64,000 nucleotides of DNA from Brachionus rotundiformis (lineage: Eukaryota > Rotifera > Eurotatoria > Ploima > Brachionidae), in the NCBI GenBank assembly GCA_016802295.1, contig JAESIW010000207.1, forward strand, positions 699,978 through 763,977, in the 5' to 3' direction. The first letter of the stretch is position 1, and each line of letters opens with the position of its first letter. A model generated the notes under the pieces. It saw only the letters and a program-made list of their open reading frames with translations, ran no database searches and was not told the DNA's origin. The position numbers and the translations under genes are program-made. Positions 1 through 11,157 of the stretch are shown piece by piece.

Positions 1-2
1 TA

Positions 3-1313
3 AAACTTAACATTGGCCAGGACCCAAACTATTTCAATTGTATCAACGAGTTCGAGTTCTCTCCATGCGGAAAGTACTTGGCCATTGTCAGTCAAGACGG
101 CTATCTAAGAGTCTTTTCATTCCTCTACAACAACAATCAAGAAATGCAGTTTCAACTCAAGTGCTCGATGAAGAGCTATTTCGGCGGATTGCTGTGTGTA
201 TCATGGTCACAAGATGGACGCTTGATAGCCACCGGTGGTGAAGATGACATGATAACGGTGTTCAATTTCACCGAAATGAAAGTTGCCTGTCGGGGACGCG
301 GCCACTCTTCTTGGGTCAATTGTGTAGCTTTTGACCCTTGGGCAAAAATGTCCAGCATGAATTTTTTTTCCGAGCTGAATGAGGAATCGGATGGTGATGA
401 TGATGTATCCGAAGTCGAAGACGAAATAACCAAGCAACAAGAGATGGAAAAAAAATTGGAAAAGCTGGAGATTCAGAAGAGAGCTAAGATAACAGCGCCT
501 AAAAAGAGAACAATATCGACACTCAGTGATTTTAATACACAAAGCTTTACCCAAAATGCAAACAACATTTTTTACCGACTAGCTTCAGTTGGTCAAGACA
601 ACCAATTGTGCTTTTGGGACATAACTGAAGATGCGCTGAAAGAAAAGCCAAGCAATAGATCACGGATTACTTCAATGATTCAGCAGTCTCAGTACCAGAT
701 TTCAGTTCAGCCAGCGAATATTTCGAACCAAAGTGATGGATCAGTTAAGGAAAAAAATTCCTCTTCTTTGGTAAGCACAGCAAGGAACCTTTTTTTGACC
801 AAATCAGCTCAGAGTGATAAAATTACGGATATTGAAGAGCACACAAGCACGCCCAAGTCATCCACTTTGACTGGCAGCTTTTTTAGAAAACACAAACGCA
901 ATGCCAGTAACAACAGCACATCATCGCAAACCTTGGCTGCTGAGACCAAAAATAAAAATGTTAAAAATACACCTGTCTTAAATAGCTACAAGAAGTCTTC
1001 TAATCTATTTTCCAATTTAAATCCATCTGAAAATTCCACATCAAGTCCACACACTACCAACACTGAATTTTCATTCAGTTCATTTAATTCTAAAAAATCG
1101 CCCACTTGTCCAGTTAGTTCACCATTTAACCTGTGTCCAAAACTAGACGAGGTCCCTCTTATTGAACCATTGATTTGTAAGAGGATTTCGAATGAACGAT
1201 TGACCTCCATTGCTTTCAAAAAAGATAGTTTTCTTGTCGCTTCCCAGGATGGATTTGTAAATACTTGGTCAAGACCTGGAAAAGTAGATTCTGCAAAATG
1301 TGATTTAGATTGA
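3..1313 (+). CDS. WDR20: WDR20-like WD40 repeat protein, 5' partial
   Basis: The reading frame is open from base 3 and enters from the left edge, so the N-terminal half is missing. Visible WD40 blades include FSPCGKYLAIVSQDG, then MKSYFGGLLCVSWSQDGR and GGEDDMITVFNF, and RLASVGQDNQLCFWDITED after an acidic insertion. A Ser/Asn-rich low-complexity stretch follows, and the last blade (VASQDGFVNTWSRPGK) sits at the C-terminus. This order matches vertebrate WDR20/DMWD, including the long disordered insert before the final blade. In the family, WDR20 is a cofactor that activates the deubiquitinases USP12 and USP46 together with WDR48. No intron is visible in the part present. A polyadenylation-type AATAAA lies near 1497. 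Confidence 0.9.
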   Translation, partial: KLNIGQDPNYFNCINEFEFSPCGKYLAIVSQDGYLRVFSFLYNNNQEMQFQLKCSMKSYFGGLLCVSWSQDGRLIATGGEDDMITVFNFTEMKVACRGRGHSSWVNCVAFDPWAKMSSMNFFSELNEESDGDDDVSEVEDEITKQQEMEKKLEKLEIQKRAKITAPKKRTISTLSDFNTQSFTQNANNIFYRLASVGQDNQLCFWDITEDALKEKPSNRSRITSMIQQSQYQISVQPANISNQSDGSVKEKNSSSLVSTARNLFLTKSAQSDKITDIEEHTSTPKSSTLTGSFFRKHKRNASNNSTSSQTLAAETKNKNVKNTPVLNSYKKSSNLFSNLNPSENSTSSPHTTNTEFSFSSFNSKKSPTCPVSSPFNLCPKLDEVPLIEPLICKRISNERLTSIAFKKDSFLVASQDGFVNTWSRPGKVDSAKCDLD

Positions 1314-1784
1314 TTTTATTATAATTTTTTTGCTTTTAGAATGTAAATTGCGGACGTTTTTCCAAAGTTTTGGATGATACTACATCGACTTGTCTATAAA
1401 AATAGTCTACCAAACTTAATGGCCTTATATGTTATCATTTTTAGCTAAGTTATTAGAATAATTCCAGGAAAATTTTTAAGAGATTTATAAGTGGCAAATA
1501 AAATTTTTAATCATTTTTTTTCACTTAATATAATTTTTATTATGTATTTTTTTGTTTTAATTGAAATTTGATTATAAGATCGAAAATAAAAGTTTTTTTT
1601 GTTAATTAAATAGTAAAATATTATGTAAGTAATTTTATTACCAGTAAAATATGGAAAAATTGAAATCCAACCAAGTGTTTTATAGAAATAAATATAATAA
1701 TATTAGTGTTCAATCGATACTCGCTCAATCATTCTTTTAATTCTCTCGTCTGGAATTACTAGCTAAATTAGAATCGTATCTTGT

Positions 1785-3060
1785 GGTGGAAAATCTTTTT
1801 GAGAAATGGTGAGTATCGGTGTACCACAAGGATCCTTGAACCGAAATTTTTTAAATTATATTTCCAAAATCCATATTTGTTGTATGCAGATGACTTGAAA
1901 TTGATTGGTATAGTTAGTGATACAAAATTAATCTCTCAAGGATTACAGAGTGACTTGAACTTATTGAAAAATTTGTCAAAGATATTGGTATGGCCAACTG
2001 AATTAGGTATCTCTAAATGTAAGTCCCGGACTCATGATGGCTTTAAAAGGCAGATGGGACTTAAAATATCAACAGGAAAAAAAAAGATCACTCCCCTAGA
2101 CAGACAAACACTATTAGCATTATACAAAGCCTTTGTAAAAGGGTGTGCCTAATCACCGCACATAAACAAAATTTTTTTGCACATTCAAAAAATTCGGTCG
2201 CACAATTTTTTTTTTTAAACAGACATTTACTGAACAGCGCACTAAAAACCTGCTACCGCACATTTTTGAAATAATTTCAACGCACATGTACTAACATTAT
2301 ATTAAAATTTCAAACGCACATTTGGAAAAAAAATCTGTTTATTTAAAATTTAAAAAAAATGAATTTAAGGACTAAAGTAGCTGAAAGCTATTTACTCAAA
2401 AGGAAATATAACAAAACAAAAAAGCCAAAAGAAAAAATAGGGAGAATGGAACTAAATGACTCCCTCAATGACATTGACGAAGATTTAAAGGGTAATTAAA
2501 TAGGCTCAAAAAAAAGCTAAAAAAGCCTTAATGAGATTAATTAAAAAATATTTAAAAAAAACTGTTTAACTTTACACTTTATAAACTTTCATTTATTTTA
2601 ATAAATATTTAAACACATAATTTTTTCGATTCAATTATTTTTGTGAGTTTACATATAAATGTTCGTTAAAATTTAGCGCAAATCAATCAGTCAAATCAAA
2701 TCTGTAAAAAATGTGACTTATGAAGTGAGATTCAGAGTACTAAAGCTGAATAGATTATACGATTGTGGAGTAAAAGGTTACTTGATAGAAATTTAACAAT
2801 TAGTTAATACCAATTTGGTAAAGATGAATCTGATTTAAACACTAGACTTTTCCGCTAAATTAATCAAAAAAGAATTACCAACAGATATAATTTTCTGACC
2901 ATTAGAGTGGTGTCACATTGGAATGCTCTCTCTGTGCATACAATATCCGCCAAATTGGTAAACAGCTTTAAATCAAGAATACACAAGGAAATGTTTAGGC
3001 TCTGCAATGACTGCAATAGCCCATCAAAGAGTTTTCTACTACTACTATCTGTTTTAGTTT
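1785..3060 (+). mobile_element. Decayed CR1/jockey-like LINE reverse transcriptase
   Basis: Pieces of one reverse transcriptase lie in order but in different frames. GVPQGS is encoded around 1809-1830, LLYADDLKLIG around 1876-1910 and LDRQTLLALYKAFVKG up to about 2145. After a gap, RFRVLKLNRLYDCGVKGYLIE appears near 2727-2793 (in two short runs) and RVVSHWNAL then VNSFKSRIHKEMF at 2902-3000. These are the catalytic YADD block and the usual C-terminal tail of CR1/jockey-type non-LTR elements. Frameshifts and stops make it a pseudogene. The gap at about 2146-2715 interrupts the protein and looks like a later insertion. Confidence 0.75.
2146..2715. repeat. AT-rich insertion inside the LINE relic
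   Basis: This block separates LYKAFVKG from RFRVLKLN in the flanking reverse transcriptase remnant. Its left 190 bases carry repeated GCACA/CGCACAT words spaced among A/T runs; the rest is A/T-rich with no coding signal. Exact ends and a target-site duplication were not resolved, so the element class is unknown. Confidence 0.4.
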
Positions 3061-4050
3061 ATAGCTGCTTATTTCCTAGCATCTTTTTTTTTAATTTTGA
3101 AATTGATGCAGACAAAAAAATTTCTAAAAAACTTTTGATAAAGCTTCTTAAAACGGAATTCTTAACAGATTAAAAAAGTTTGAATAAATTGGTACAGTTA
3201 TATTTGGATTAAATAATTCTTGATCAAAATAATATTCGCAAATGACTAATACATTTGGTACTCTAATAATATATGATTAATTAATTTCCCATGAATATTT
3301 AATTAATATCCAAATTTTTTACTTGCCAATTTTTCAATTCTATTCAATTTGATATTCGCCTAATTTTCACGTTTCTTGTTATCAATTTATTCACTTTATG
3401 GAAAATAAAATAAAAGGAAATTGATTTTGGAAATAAAGAATGGCCAAAAATTCTCAAAATTCATCAATTTAAATTAAAATCTTCTTCACGGCTGAATCTT
3501 TGGAACAAATTAATTTATATCATAAAGTTTTTAGAAATTATCAGAGCTTAAAATCCTTAAAGAAAAAGAGAGTTGTAATAAAAATTTTACATTGAGCGTG
3601 AATTTTGAATTTATTTTTATGTTCATAATTTTATTTAGAATAAAATATTTAAAATTTAAAAAAAAAAAGTAACACTCATCTGGACATTAAGAATAGTTAT
3701 CTTTTATTTTTTTGCTAAATTTACTTGAATAAAAATTTATATTTTTAGACAAGCTTTTTGTTTTATTGAAATTAAAATTAACTAAATTGAACAAAATTAA
3801 TTATTTGAGTTTTACACAAACTCGAACAAAAGTTAAAAAATTTTTTTCAATTAAAGATTGCTACATATTTCAAATAACTTGTCTGTATATAAACAAATTT
3901 GGTAAAAAATTCAATGAAAATATATTTTAATAAAAAAAAAGAAAATTTTTAATATACATATTGCAATCTTTCAGCTAAATTAGCATTCAAATTAAGGCCC
4001 TAAACAGATATTAAAATCTATTTTAAAATAATTTTGAAAAAACCCATTTA
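3061..4050. other. AT-rich intergenic stretch
   Basis: No gene, repeat family or conserved protein fragment could be supported here. It lies between the LINE relic and the DNAJC11 start codon and must contain the DNAJC11 promoter, but no clear TATA or CCAAT arrangement was recognised. Confidence 0.5.
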
Positions 4051-6224
4051 ATGAGTAACCGGGGCGAAAGTGAAGATCAACCAACAGCCGAAGATGACTT
4101 GGTAGAAGACTACTACTCCATTTTAAATGTCTCCAAGACTGTAAATTAATTTATTTTCTATTTATTGTCCATCTTGATAGATATATTTAGGCCAAAGACA
4201 AAGAGATAACCCAGGCCTACCATCGCTACGGCTTGATCTATCATCCGGACAAGCACAAAGACCCGGAAAGTAAACGAAATGCTGAAATGTTGTTCAGTAA
4301 GATAAAAAAAGCCTACGATGTGCTGATAGACCCGCATAAGCGTGCCATCTATGACAGTGTGGGTTTAAAGGGACTGCAACAAGAGGGCCTTCAAATTGCG
4401 GTCAGGTCTAAAACACCGCAAGAAATCCGAGAAGAATATGAAAGAATTTCCAAAGAGCGCGAGGAAAGACGCTTGGAAAAGTTGACCCATTCTCAGGGCT
4501 TTTTTTCCATGCAGATAGACGCTTCGCGCATTTTTGACTCCATGATTGTAGAAGATGAGCAACTTTTTCCAAGATCAAAGCAACCATTTATTGGTTTAGG
4601 AAATTTTGATATGCACCAAAGCCTGGACTTTCCTTTGTCCACAAATGACACAGTCACCTTGAGCGGATCTTTGAACACTCATGATAAATATGGAAAAGGT
4701 TCAGTAAGTGCCAGTCTCAAGAGGATTTTGTCATCGGACAGCATTGTGGAAGTAATTGAATATATCCTGGTTGTTTTAAATTAAAATTAATACCAATTAT
4801 TATTCTTATAAAGTTAAAAACAACTTTTGGTGCTAATCAAGGTTTATCTGCTATGTTCTTCAAAAGATTTACTCAAAAATGGTTTTTATAATGATAAAAA
4901 ATTAATGAATTTTTTTGATAATTTATCATTTATAGCAATGGGTCTGTAAATGGTATATTTCGATACAAAAATGGTTCCATAGCTCCTGTTCTGGTGGGTA
5001 CTGTCAATTACCAATTGGACACCCATTTAATTGGCCAATTACAGTACAAAACTGGCCTTAATTTCATCAACTCTCACATGAGCACAGCGCTTATCTACGA
5101 AAAAGATAACCTCAGTGCCAATATCCGCTTTCAGCTTAGTGTAAAAAATTCTTTCCTAGCTGCACAGGTAGCCAGAAAAATAACTGACTGGGACTTAAAA
5201 TTAAAATCCTCAGCTCAATACGGTTTCATGGGTGCCACTTTTTCATATGGTATTGAAAAACAAATAACTCAATTTTCCAAAATTGACGCATCCATGATCA
5301 TAAACACTTTTGCCGGTGTAGCTCTACATCTAGAGTACAAAAATAAAATAAATTTTTCTAAATTAGATTTTTAGTTAATTAATTTCTTTATAGATTAGAG
5401 AGGGGACTGCAAAAATTTGTAGTTCCCGTTCATCTATCCAGAGATGTTATTCCATCGGCTATATTTTATGGTACAGTTACGCCCATTGTTGTTTATTTCG
5501 TTGTAAAAAAAATGATCATTGATCCTTATTTAAGAGATAAAGAAGAAATGTAAGAAATTTTTCTAAAATTTTTGATTGTACCAAAAGTATCTAATTGTAG
5601 AGAAGCCAAGACCAAGCAGGAAAAACTTAAATCTGAAATGTTCGAAAAAAAGAGACTTGCTTTGGCAGCAGTAAACTTCTTATTTAATTAATAAATCAAT
5701 TTATATAATTAATTTAATTTTAAATAGCAAAATTTGATGAAAGAAACTGTTTCGCGAATCGTCGAAAAAGAAAGTCCGAATGGTTTGATTATAACCAAAG
5801 CCTTGTATGGAAAAGTTAAACAAGAAGACATGTCCGAGTAGGCTTTCTAATTTAATTAAGAGAAAAATGTAAAAATGTTGATCAAAAGATCCAGAAGTGT
5901 GGTCGAAAATGAGAAGGTAGTTGATGTTACAATACCACTACAATTTTTGGTAAAAGATCACTCTTTACACATTGTTAATGACCAGCAAAAGGTAAAATTT
6001 ATTGTTAGTCTCAATAGGAATGATTACATTTTGTTCTTAAGAGTAATTTGGAAGGATTTTATGATCCATGTATCGGAGAGACCAAAGTTTTGTTTATTCA
6101 ATATAGTTATAATGGTGAATATTATGAAGCAACATTTGATGACAATCAATTGGTACGACTTCCTAAGGCATCGCACAAGGTTCAATGGTGGTCAAGACCG
6201 TTCTCGACAGTCAGAAATCAGTGA
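4051..6224 (+). CDS. DNAJC11: DNAJC11: J-domain protein of the mitochondrial intermembrane space bridge
   Basis: Nine exons: 4051-4140, 4191-4751, 4814-4881, 4936-5334, 5394-5549, 5601-5670, 5728-5837, 5889-5991, 6042-6224. Introns are 50-62 bp, all GT-AG. The joined frame is 579 aa, close to human DNAJC11. The N-terminal J domain has the HPD motif (YHPDKHKD). Then come the beta-rich DUF3395-type region, a PSAIFYGTVTPIVVYFVVKK segment, a charged coiled coil, and the conserved C-terminus (VVDVTIPLQFLVKD, EGFYDPCIGE, LVRLPKASHKV). In animals DNAJC11 associates with MICOS and SAM and supports cristae shape. Frame and phase close at every junction, including small exon 3, whose split codon gives a conserved Cys. 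AATAAA follows at about 6331. Confidence 0.95.
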
Positions 6225-7119
6225 TTTAAATTGTTTTAATTCCTGTAATTAAGTGAAGACTTGGTGTTTTAGATAAAACCGATTGAAATGTTAAATTCTA
6301 AAAATTTGTTTTGATAATTTATTTTTTGGAAATAAAATTACAAAGGTGTATATTTTTTTAATTAGATAATTTAACCAGAATAGGCGATTTTGAATATTTT
6401 TTTAATAAAATTTTATGAAAATTTGAGTCATCTATTAAAAAATCTTTACAAAAATTATCAACTACGTTTAAGTCCAAAAAACTTTATTTATGCTTTAACT
6501 ATTATTTTCCCAAACTTAATTGTGAATTGAGCAAATTGGTTAATGTTTGATTTTAACACAAAATTTTAATAATAAAACTTTTAATCAATTAAATTAGACT
6601 TTATTATCTTATTTTCAATTAAATAAAAATTGAGCTCTTGAAAAACTAAAGCATCTTTAAACTACAACAACAATTTTTATCTTTTTAAATTTTCGCCACG
6701 TAATCTAATTATAATTAATTGCATAAGACTTTTTCGAACTAGTTTTTATAAAATAAATATCATATCCTCTAAAAGTCATCAGATTGCTTTAGTTTTATAA
6801 TTTGGTCTCTAAATGTAATAGTTAAACAATATTTAAGGCTTTTCCAAAACTTCTATTTAACTTCTAATTATAAAAAAAACTCGTAGCTGAACCTCAATTT
6901 AATTCTGATTAAAAATCCTAAAAGTTGGTCGCATTTAATTTTGAATTGAATTTTTAATTTATATTAAAAAAATAATTTACTTCAAATAGCAAACTGAAAG
7001 AAATTAGTTATTTTTCATTTATATATATATATATATATATGTATTTATATATATTTATTTATCTAAAATTAAAAACTGAATAGTATTATAAATAAAATTG
7101 ATACACAATTAAAACAGTG
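6225..7119. other. Intergenic AT-rich DNA with an (AT) microsatellite
   Basis: Nothing coding was seen between DNAJC11 and TCERG1. A short (AT)10 tract sits at 7021-7040, about 80 bases before the TCERG1 start codon. Confidence 0.6.
7021..7040. repeat. (AT)10 microsatellite
   Basis: Uninterrupted AT dinucleotides, followed by ATG and further TA-rich sequence. Confidence 0.9.
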
Positions 7120-9576
7120 ATGGATTCGCCAGGTTCACCATTGGCACAGTTCGGAAGTCCGACGCAAGTATCCAATATGCCAAAGCCAAACGAAGAGGTG
7201 TGGGTAGAGAACAAGACATCGGATGGCAGGACATACTATTACAATGCGCGTAGCAGAGAGTCCTCTTGGATAAAACCATCTGGCCAGAATGTGAGAGTGG
7301 TAGCCCAAGAAGATTTGGAAAAAATATCCTCCATGAACAGCCAGCTTCAACAGGCTAAGGAAAACGAGGCCAAGTCCTCGCCAAAAAGTGATGCGCATGG
7401 TTTCCCGCCGTTCGTGCCAGGCTCAGGATTCCCCGTTCCCGGGTCTTTTCCTGGCATGCCACCGCCACCATTTGGCATGCCTTCGTTTATGCCTTCTTTT
7501 GGCGTTCCGCCCTTCAAAACAGGTACCACCATCGGCACATTGCTAGATGACCCTAGATTCGTCTACACAGACGAAACCAAGCGCGAAATACGTGAGATAG
7601 AAGAAAAATTGGTCAAGTGTCGTGATGAATGCCAACAATACACAGAGCACAATACACCAGAGGGAAAAAAGTATTTCTACAGCTCGAAAACAAACCAGTC
7701 CACTTGGGACAAGCCTAGCTGCTTGACAGAACTAAAGCTCTTGGAAGCTAAGCTAGAAGTTCTCAAGACCAAGCGCGTTGAAAAAGCGCCCGAAAAAAAA
7801 GAGTCCGAGATGTCTGAGGAAGAAAAAGCCAAGCAGAAATCAAAACCAATATCAAGCACGCCAGTGCCAGGCACACCTTGGTGCATTGTTTGGACCAGGG
7901 ACAAAAAAGTGTTCTTTTACAACCCGAGCGAAAAGCTCAGTCTCTGGGAAAGACCGGCTATTTTGCTCGGCAGAGTCGATGTGGACAAGATGCTGCGCGA
8001 GGTGCCCGCGGACACAAATGGTCAGGCGGTCAAGAAAAAAAGCTCCGAAGGCAACGAATCACCTCCGGTCAAAAAGAACAAAGTAGAGGACGAGGAAAGC
8101 TCCGGCTCGGAGTCAGTTTCGCCGGGCGGCTCGCCGCGCCAAGTCGCGCCAGACGAATTCTTGCAAAAGAGCAAAATCGAAGCGTCCAAGGAGGCCGCGC
8201 TCGAGGCAGAACACAAGGCTGCCCAAGTGCGCGCTCAACTTCCCTTCGAGCAGCGTGTCCAGCAATTCAGAGAGCTTCTGGTGGAAAAAAATATAAGTGC
8301 CTACTCGACTTGGGAAAAAGAACTGCAGAAAATAGTCTTTGATCCGCGCTACTTGCTGCTCACATCCAAAGAGCGCAAGAATGTATTTGACAAGTATGTC
8401 CGGGACAGAGCCAATGACGAAATGAAAGAAAAGTCAGAAAAGATAAAAAAAAAGAAAGAAGACTTCAGAGAGTTGTTGAAAGAGGCCAAGCTTGACCAGC
8501 ATGGTATGTCGTTCAATGAATTCTCGGTAAAGTACATCAGGGACGAAAGGTTTAAGGCAGTGGAAAAAATGAAAGAGAGAGAGGCGCTTTTCAACGAGTT
8601 TGTGGCTGATTTACGCCGAAAAGAGACCAAAGATTGGGACAAAATGAAGCGCAATTTTAACCAATTGCTCAAAGAGCAAAAATTAAACCGCAACTCTAGC
8701 TGGACAGAGACCAAAAAGCTGATAAATAATGACCCTAGGTACAAGGCTATTGAGAGTAGTTCTAAGCGGGAGGACTTGTTCCGCGAGTTTTGTCGCCACT
8801 TGGACGCTAGCGACGAGTCCGATGACGAGAAAAAACGAGAAAAAGAGAAAAAAGAAAGAGTGGAAGCTTCGTTGCGCGAGCGCAACAAAGAAGTAATGGA
8901 ACAATTGTCCAAGTATGAGACTGAGAGAGAGAAGGAGCGAGAATCGCTGAAAAAAGACGAAGCTGTGGAAAATTTCAGAGCTTTGCTCATTGACCTAATC
9001 AGACCGGTAATTGGTGCTGACTTGAGCTGGAAAGAGGCGAAAAAAATACTCAAAAAAGACCCTAGATGGTCGCATTGCAAGATACTGGACAAGGAGGCCA
9101 AAGAAGAGCTGTTCGAGGAGCATATGAGCAAATTTCGCGCCAAGCAGCGAGACTTGTTCTTCAAGATACTTGACGAAACGCCAGGTATTGAATTGAGGAA
9201 GTCAGAGTGGAAAGAGGTGAAAAAAATGCTCAAAGCGGACGAAAGATTCGAGAGATTGCAGAAATCGGAGAGTTTTAGATTCGAAAAAGAGTTTGAGAAT
9301 TATCAAAGGGAAAAATTTGACCGGGCTGTGCTGGATTTTAAGGAGCTGTTGTTACAGGCTAAGATGATAAGCTACAAAAGTTTGACTATGCTGAAAGAGG
9401 GCCCTGGTCACATGAAAGAGATCGAGGACTTTTTGAGCAAGGATAAGAGCTGGCTGGTGCTTGAGTGTGCGCCGGAAGAGAGAAAGGCTTTGCTTATGGA
9501 CTATATGAAAAAGCTGGAGAACGAGGGACCACCACCGCCGCCTACTGCTACCGAGCCAGCTCGGAAACCAAAATAA
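7120..9576 (+). CDS. TCERG1: TCERG1/CA150 transcription elongation regulator (3 WW, 6 FF)
   Basis: A single uninterrupted exon encodes 818 aa. The start is the ATG at 7120 (MDSPGSPL); the preceding GTG is not needed. WW1 (VWVENKTSDGRTYYYN) is at residues 27-55. WW2 (YFYSSKTNQSTWDKP) is near 180-200 and WW3 (VFFYNPSEKLSLWERP) near 250-277. A Pro/Gly-rich segment separates WW1 from WW2. Six FF domains fill the second half, beginning at QQFRELL, DFRELL, NFNQLL, NFRALL, LFFKIL and DFKELL. This is the WW/FF order of animal TCERG1, a nuclear protein linking RNA polymerase II elongation to splicing. It lacks the long N-terminal Gln/Ala region of vertebrate forms. AATAAA overlaps the bases just after the stop, so the 3' UTR may be very short. 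Confidence 0.96.
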   Translation: MDSPGSPLAQFGSPTQVSNMPKPNEEVWVENKTSDGRTYYYNARSRESSWIKPSGQNVRVVAQEDLEKISSMNSQLQQAKENEAKSSPKSDAHGFPPFVPGSGFPVPGSFPGMPPPPFGMPSFMPSFGVPPFKTGTTIGTLLDDPRFVYTDETKREIREIEEKLVKCRDECQQYTEHNTPEGKKYFYSSKTNQSTWDKPSCLTELKLLEAKLEVLKTKRVEKAPEKKESEMSEEEKAKQKSKPISSTPVPGTPWCIVWTRDKKVFFYNPSEKLSLWERPAILLGRVDVDKMLREVPADTNGQAVKKKSSEGNESPPVKKNKVEDEESSGSESVSPGGSPRQVAPDEFLQKSKIEASKEAALEAEHKAAQVRAQLPFEQRVQQFRELLVEKNISAYSTWEKELQKIVFDPRYLLLTSKERKNVFDKYVRDRANDEMKEKSEKIKKKKEDFRELLKEAKLDQHGMSFNEFSVKYIRDERFKAVEKMKEREALFNEFVADLRRKETKDWDKMKRNFNQLLKEQKLNRNSSWTETKKLINNDPRYKAIESSSKREDLFREFCRHLDASDESDDEKKREKEKKERVEASLRERNKEVMEQLSKYETEREKERESLKKDEAVENFRALLIDLIRPVIGADLSWKEAKKILKKDPRWSHCKILDKEAKEELFEEHMSKFRAKQRDLFFKILDETPGIELRKSEWKEVKKMLKADERFERLQKSESFRFEKEFENYQREKFDRAVLDFKELLLQAKMISYKSLTMLKEGPGHMKEIEDFLSKDKSWLVLECAPEERKALLMDYMKKLENEGPPPPPTATEPARKPK

Positions 9577-9877
9577 ATAAAATCTTCTGTTCACTCTTTT
9601 TATTTTATTTTTTTTCTATTGTAATTTGTTTTAAAACATAATGTAAAAATTGAACTTTTTTCTCAAAAATTTAAAATAAAATTTATTATTTGTCTATTTT
9701 TAAATTATTTTATTAGATACAATAGTTAAGTTTTTCAATATTAAGTCCAATTTTTCAACATTATATCAAGGAATTTTGTAAATTATTGAAAATTTTTACT
9801 CTCCAATGTTTAAACTAGTGTCAGGCAAAGGGGAGTCTTATCTCATAAACTCTTCTCGTCATACGTTGATATTATGT

Positions 9878-10578
9878 CACCACACACTTAAGTATGACCA
9901 ACACACATTTAATCTCTGATGAGCACACAACTTGAAGTTAAAAAACACAAATCAAATCTTCCATTTTAGATAATATTTACAAGAAAAAGATTGATTATTC
10001 ATGTTTACAAATTATTTTTCATAATAATTAAACAATTAAAGCCTAATTCTATTAAATTCATTAATTTTAAAAAAAAAAATTTTTTTGCTAGTTTTTACAT
10101 AGCTGCAGTAACAGTTGGTACAGAACTAGATCCGTCAGGATTAATTGAATAATTTGGTCAGACCCCGTAAATAATCTAAATATTTTAATATGCTAAGCTT
10201 TCTTCTATTTGTAAAATCGAATTTTATTGACTGATTTATTAACTGTCGTCATCTACCACATCCTACCCCAGCCATCCAACCTAGCTGATGACTCCAATAA
10301 AAATACTATCAATATTTAATTTAAAAAAAATAAATAAAATTTAAAACTTCCCAAATTTTTACACTTAAATTTTTTAATTTAATTTATCTTAACTTCTAAA
10401 ATGTTGTCTATAAAGAAGTACTTCTTTAAGGACCTGGATGAAATAAGCCAAACCATTATATTTCAATTTCAATTGACTGATTAAATGACTCAATAGGACT
10501 ATTGGTACAAGCATAGCCAGGTAGCGAACTTAACAACACATATTAGATGTGTGCTCATCAGGAATTTAATGTGTGGTG
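9878..10578. mobile_element. About 700-bp non-autonomous element with CACCACAC ends
   Basis: The block splits the RT between KLFSS and IENVGEEIRIGN. It begins CACCACAC and ends GTGTGGTG. Imperfect inverted repeats extend inward and share the word CTGATGAGCACAC (left about 9917-9929, right as reverse complement about 10549-10562). No ORF with recognisable domains is inside. A target-site duplication was not clear, so the superfamily is unassigned. Confidence 0.5.
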
Positions 10579-10891
10579 GTTAGGGATACCTATAAAAAAT
10601 CGAGAACGTAGGAGAAGAAATACGAATAGGCAATTTACTCTTTGACTCTTCTTTATGTGCTGATGTTATTTTAGTACTAAGCAATACCAAGATTGAAGCA
10701 CAAAGACAACTTAATGTAATAGAGCATTATGGCATCGACTGTAATACCAAATACAATCCAGATAAGACAGCTTTTATGATATTCAACTTGAAGATAATAA
10801 GAAGAATAAAAGAGAGAAATGAAGACAGATGGCAAGATCAACTTACCCTAAACGGTCTACTGATCAACAAAGTCTCTCAAATGAAATACCT

Positions 10892-11157
10892 GGTATTATG
10901 AATTTCAAAAACTTCCAAAAATGAATACTTTATTTACTTATTTTTGAGTCAATAATTCAATGATCAATTTAAGTCTTATTGATACTTTATTTTTTATTTT
11001 TTATCTTCATCAGCAAAATTATTTTTGGTAAAAAGATGCAACAAAGTATGTTGCATTAAGTTGCAGTATTTTATTAAATATATTTTATTTTAGTAAATTT
11101 TAATTTACCAAAATAGGAAGAATTTTAGTTCTTTTTGTCTTTGAAATTCACTATACC
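10892..11157. mobile_element. 266-bp MITE with inverted ends and 8-bp target duplication
   Basis: The ends are near-perfect inverted repeats of about 18 bp (left GGTATTATGAATTTCAAA; right the reverse complement with two differences). The flanks carry AAATACCT on both sides (10884-10891 and 11158-11165). Removing the element and one duplicate rejoins the RT reading frame as KYLGFE, which is the expected protein motif. An 8-bp duplication is typical of hAT-type transposons. No ORF is present. Confidence 0.75.

Noticed and set aside
8349..9233. 294-codon open frame on the minus strand opposite TCERG1
   Set aside because: It is the antisense shadow of Lys/Glu-rich FF domain coding sequence; it is Ser/Leu/Phe-rich with no domain, and TCERG1 on the plus strand is certain.
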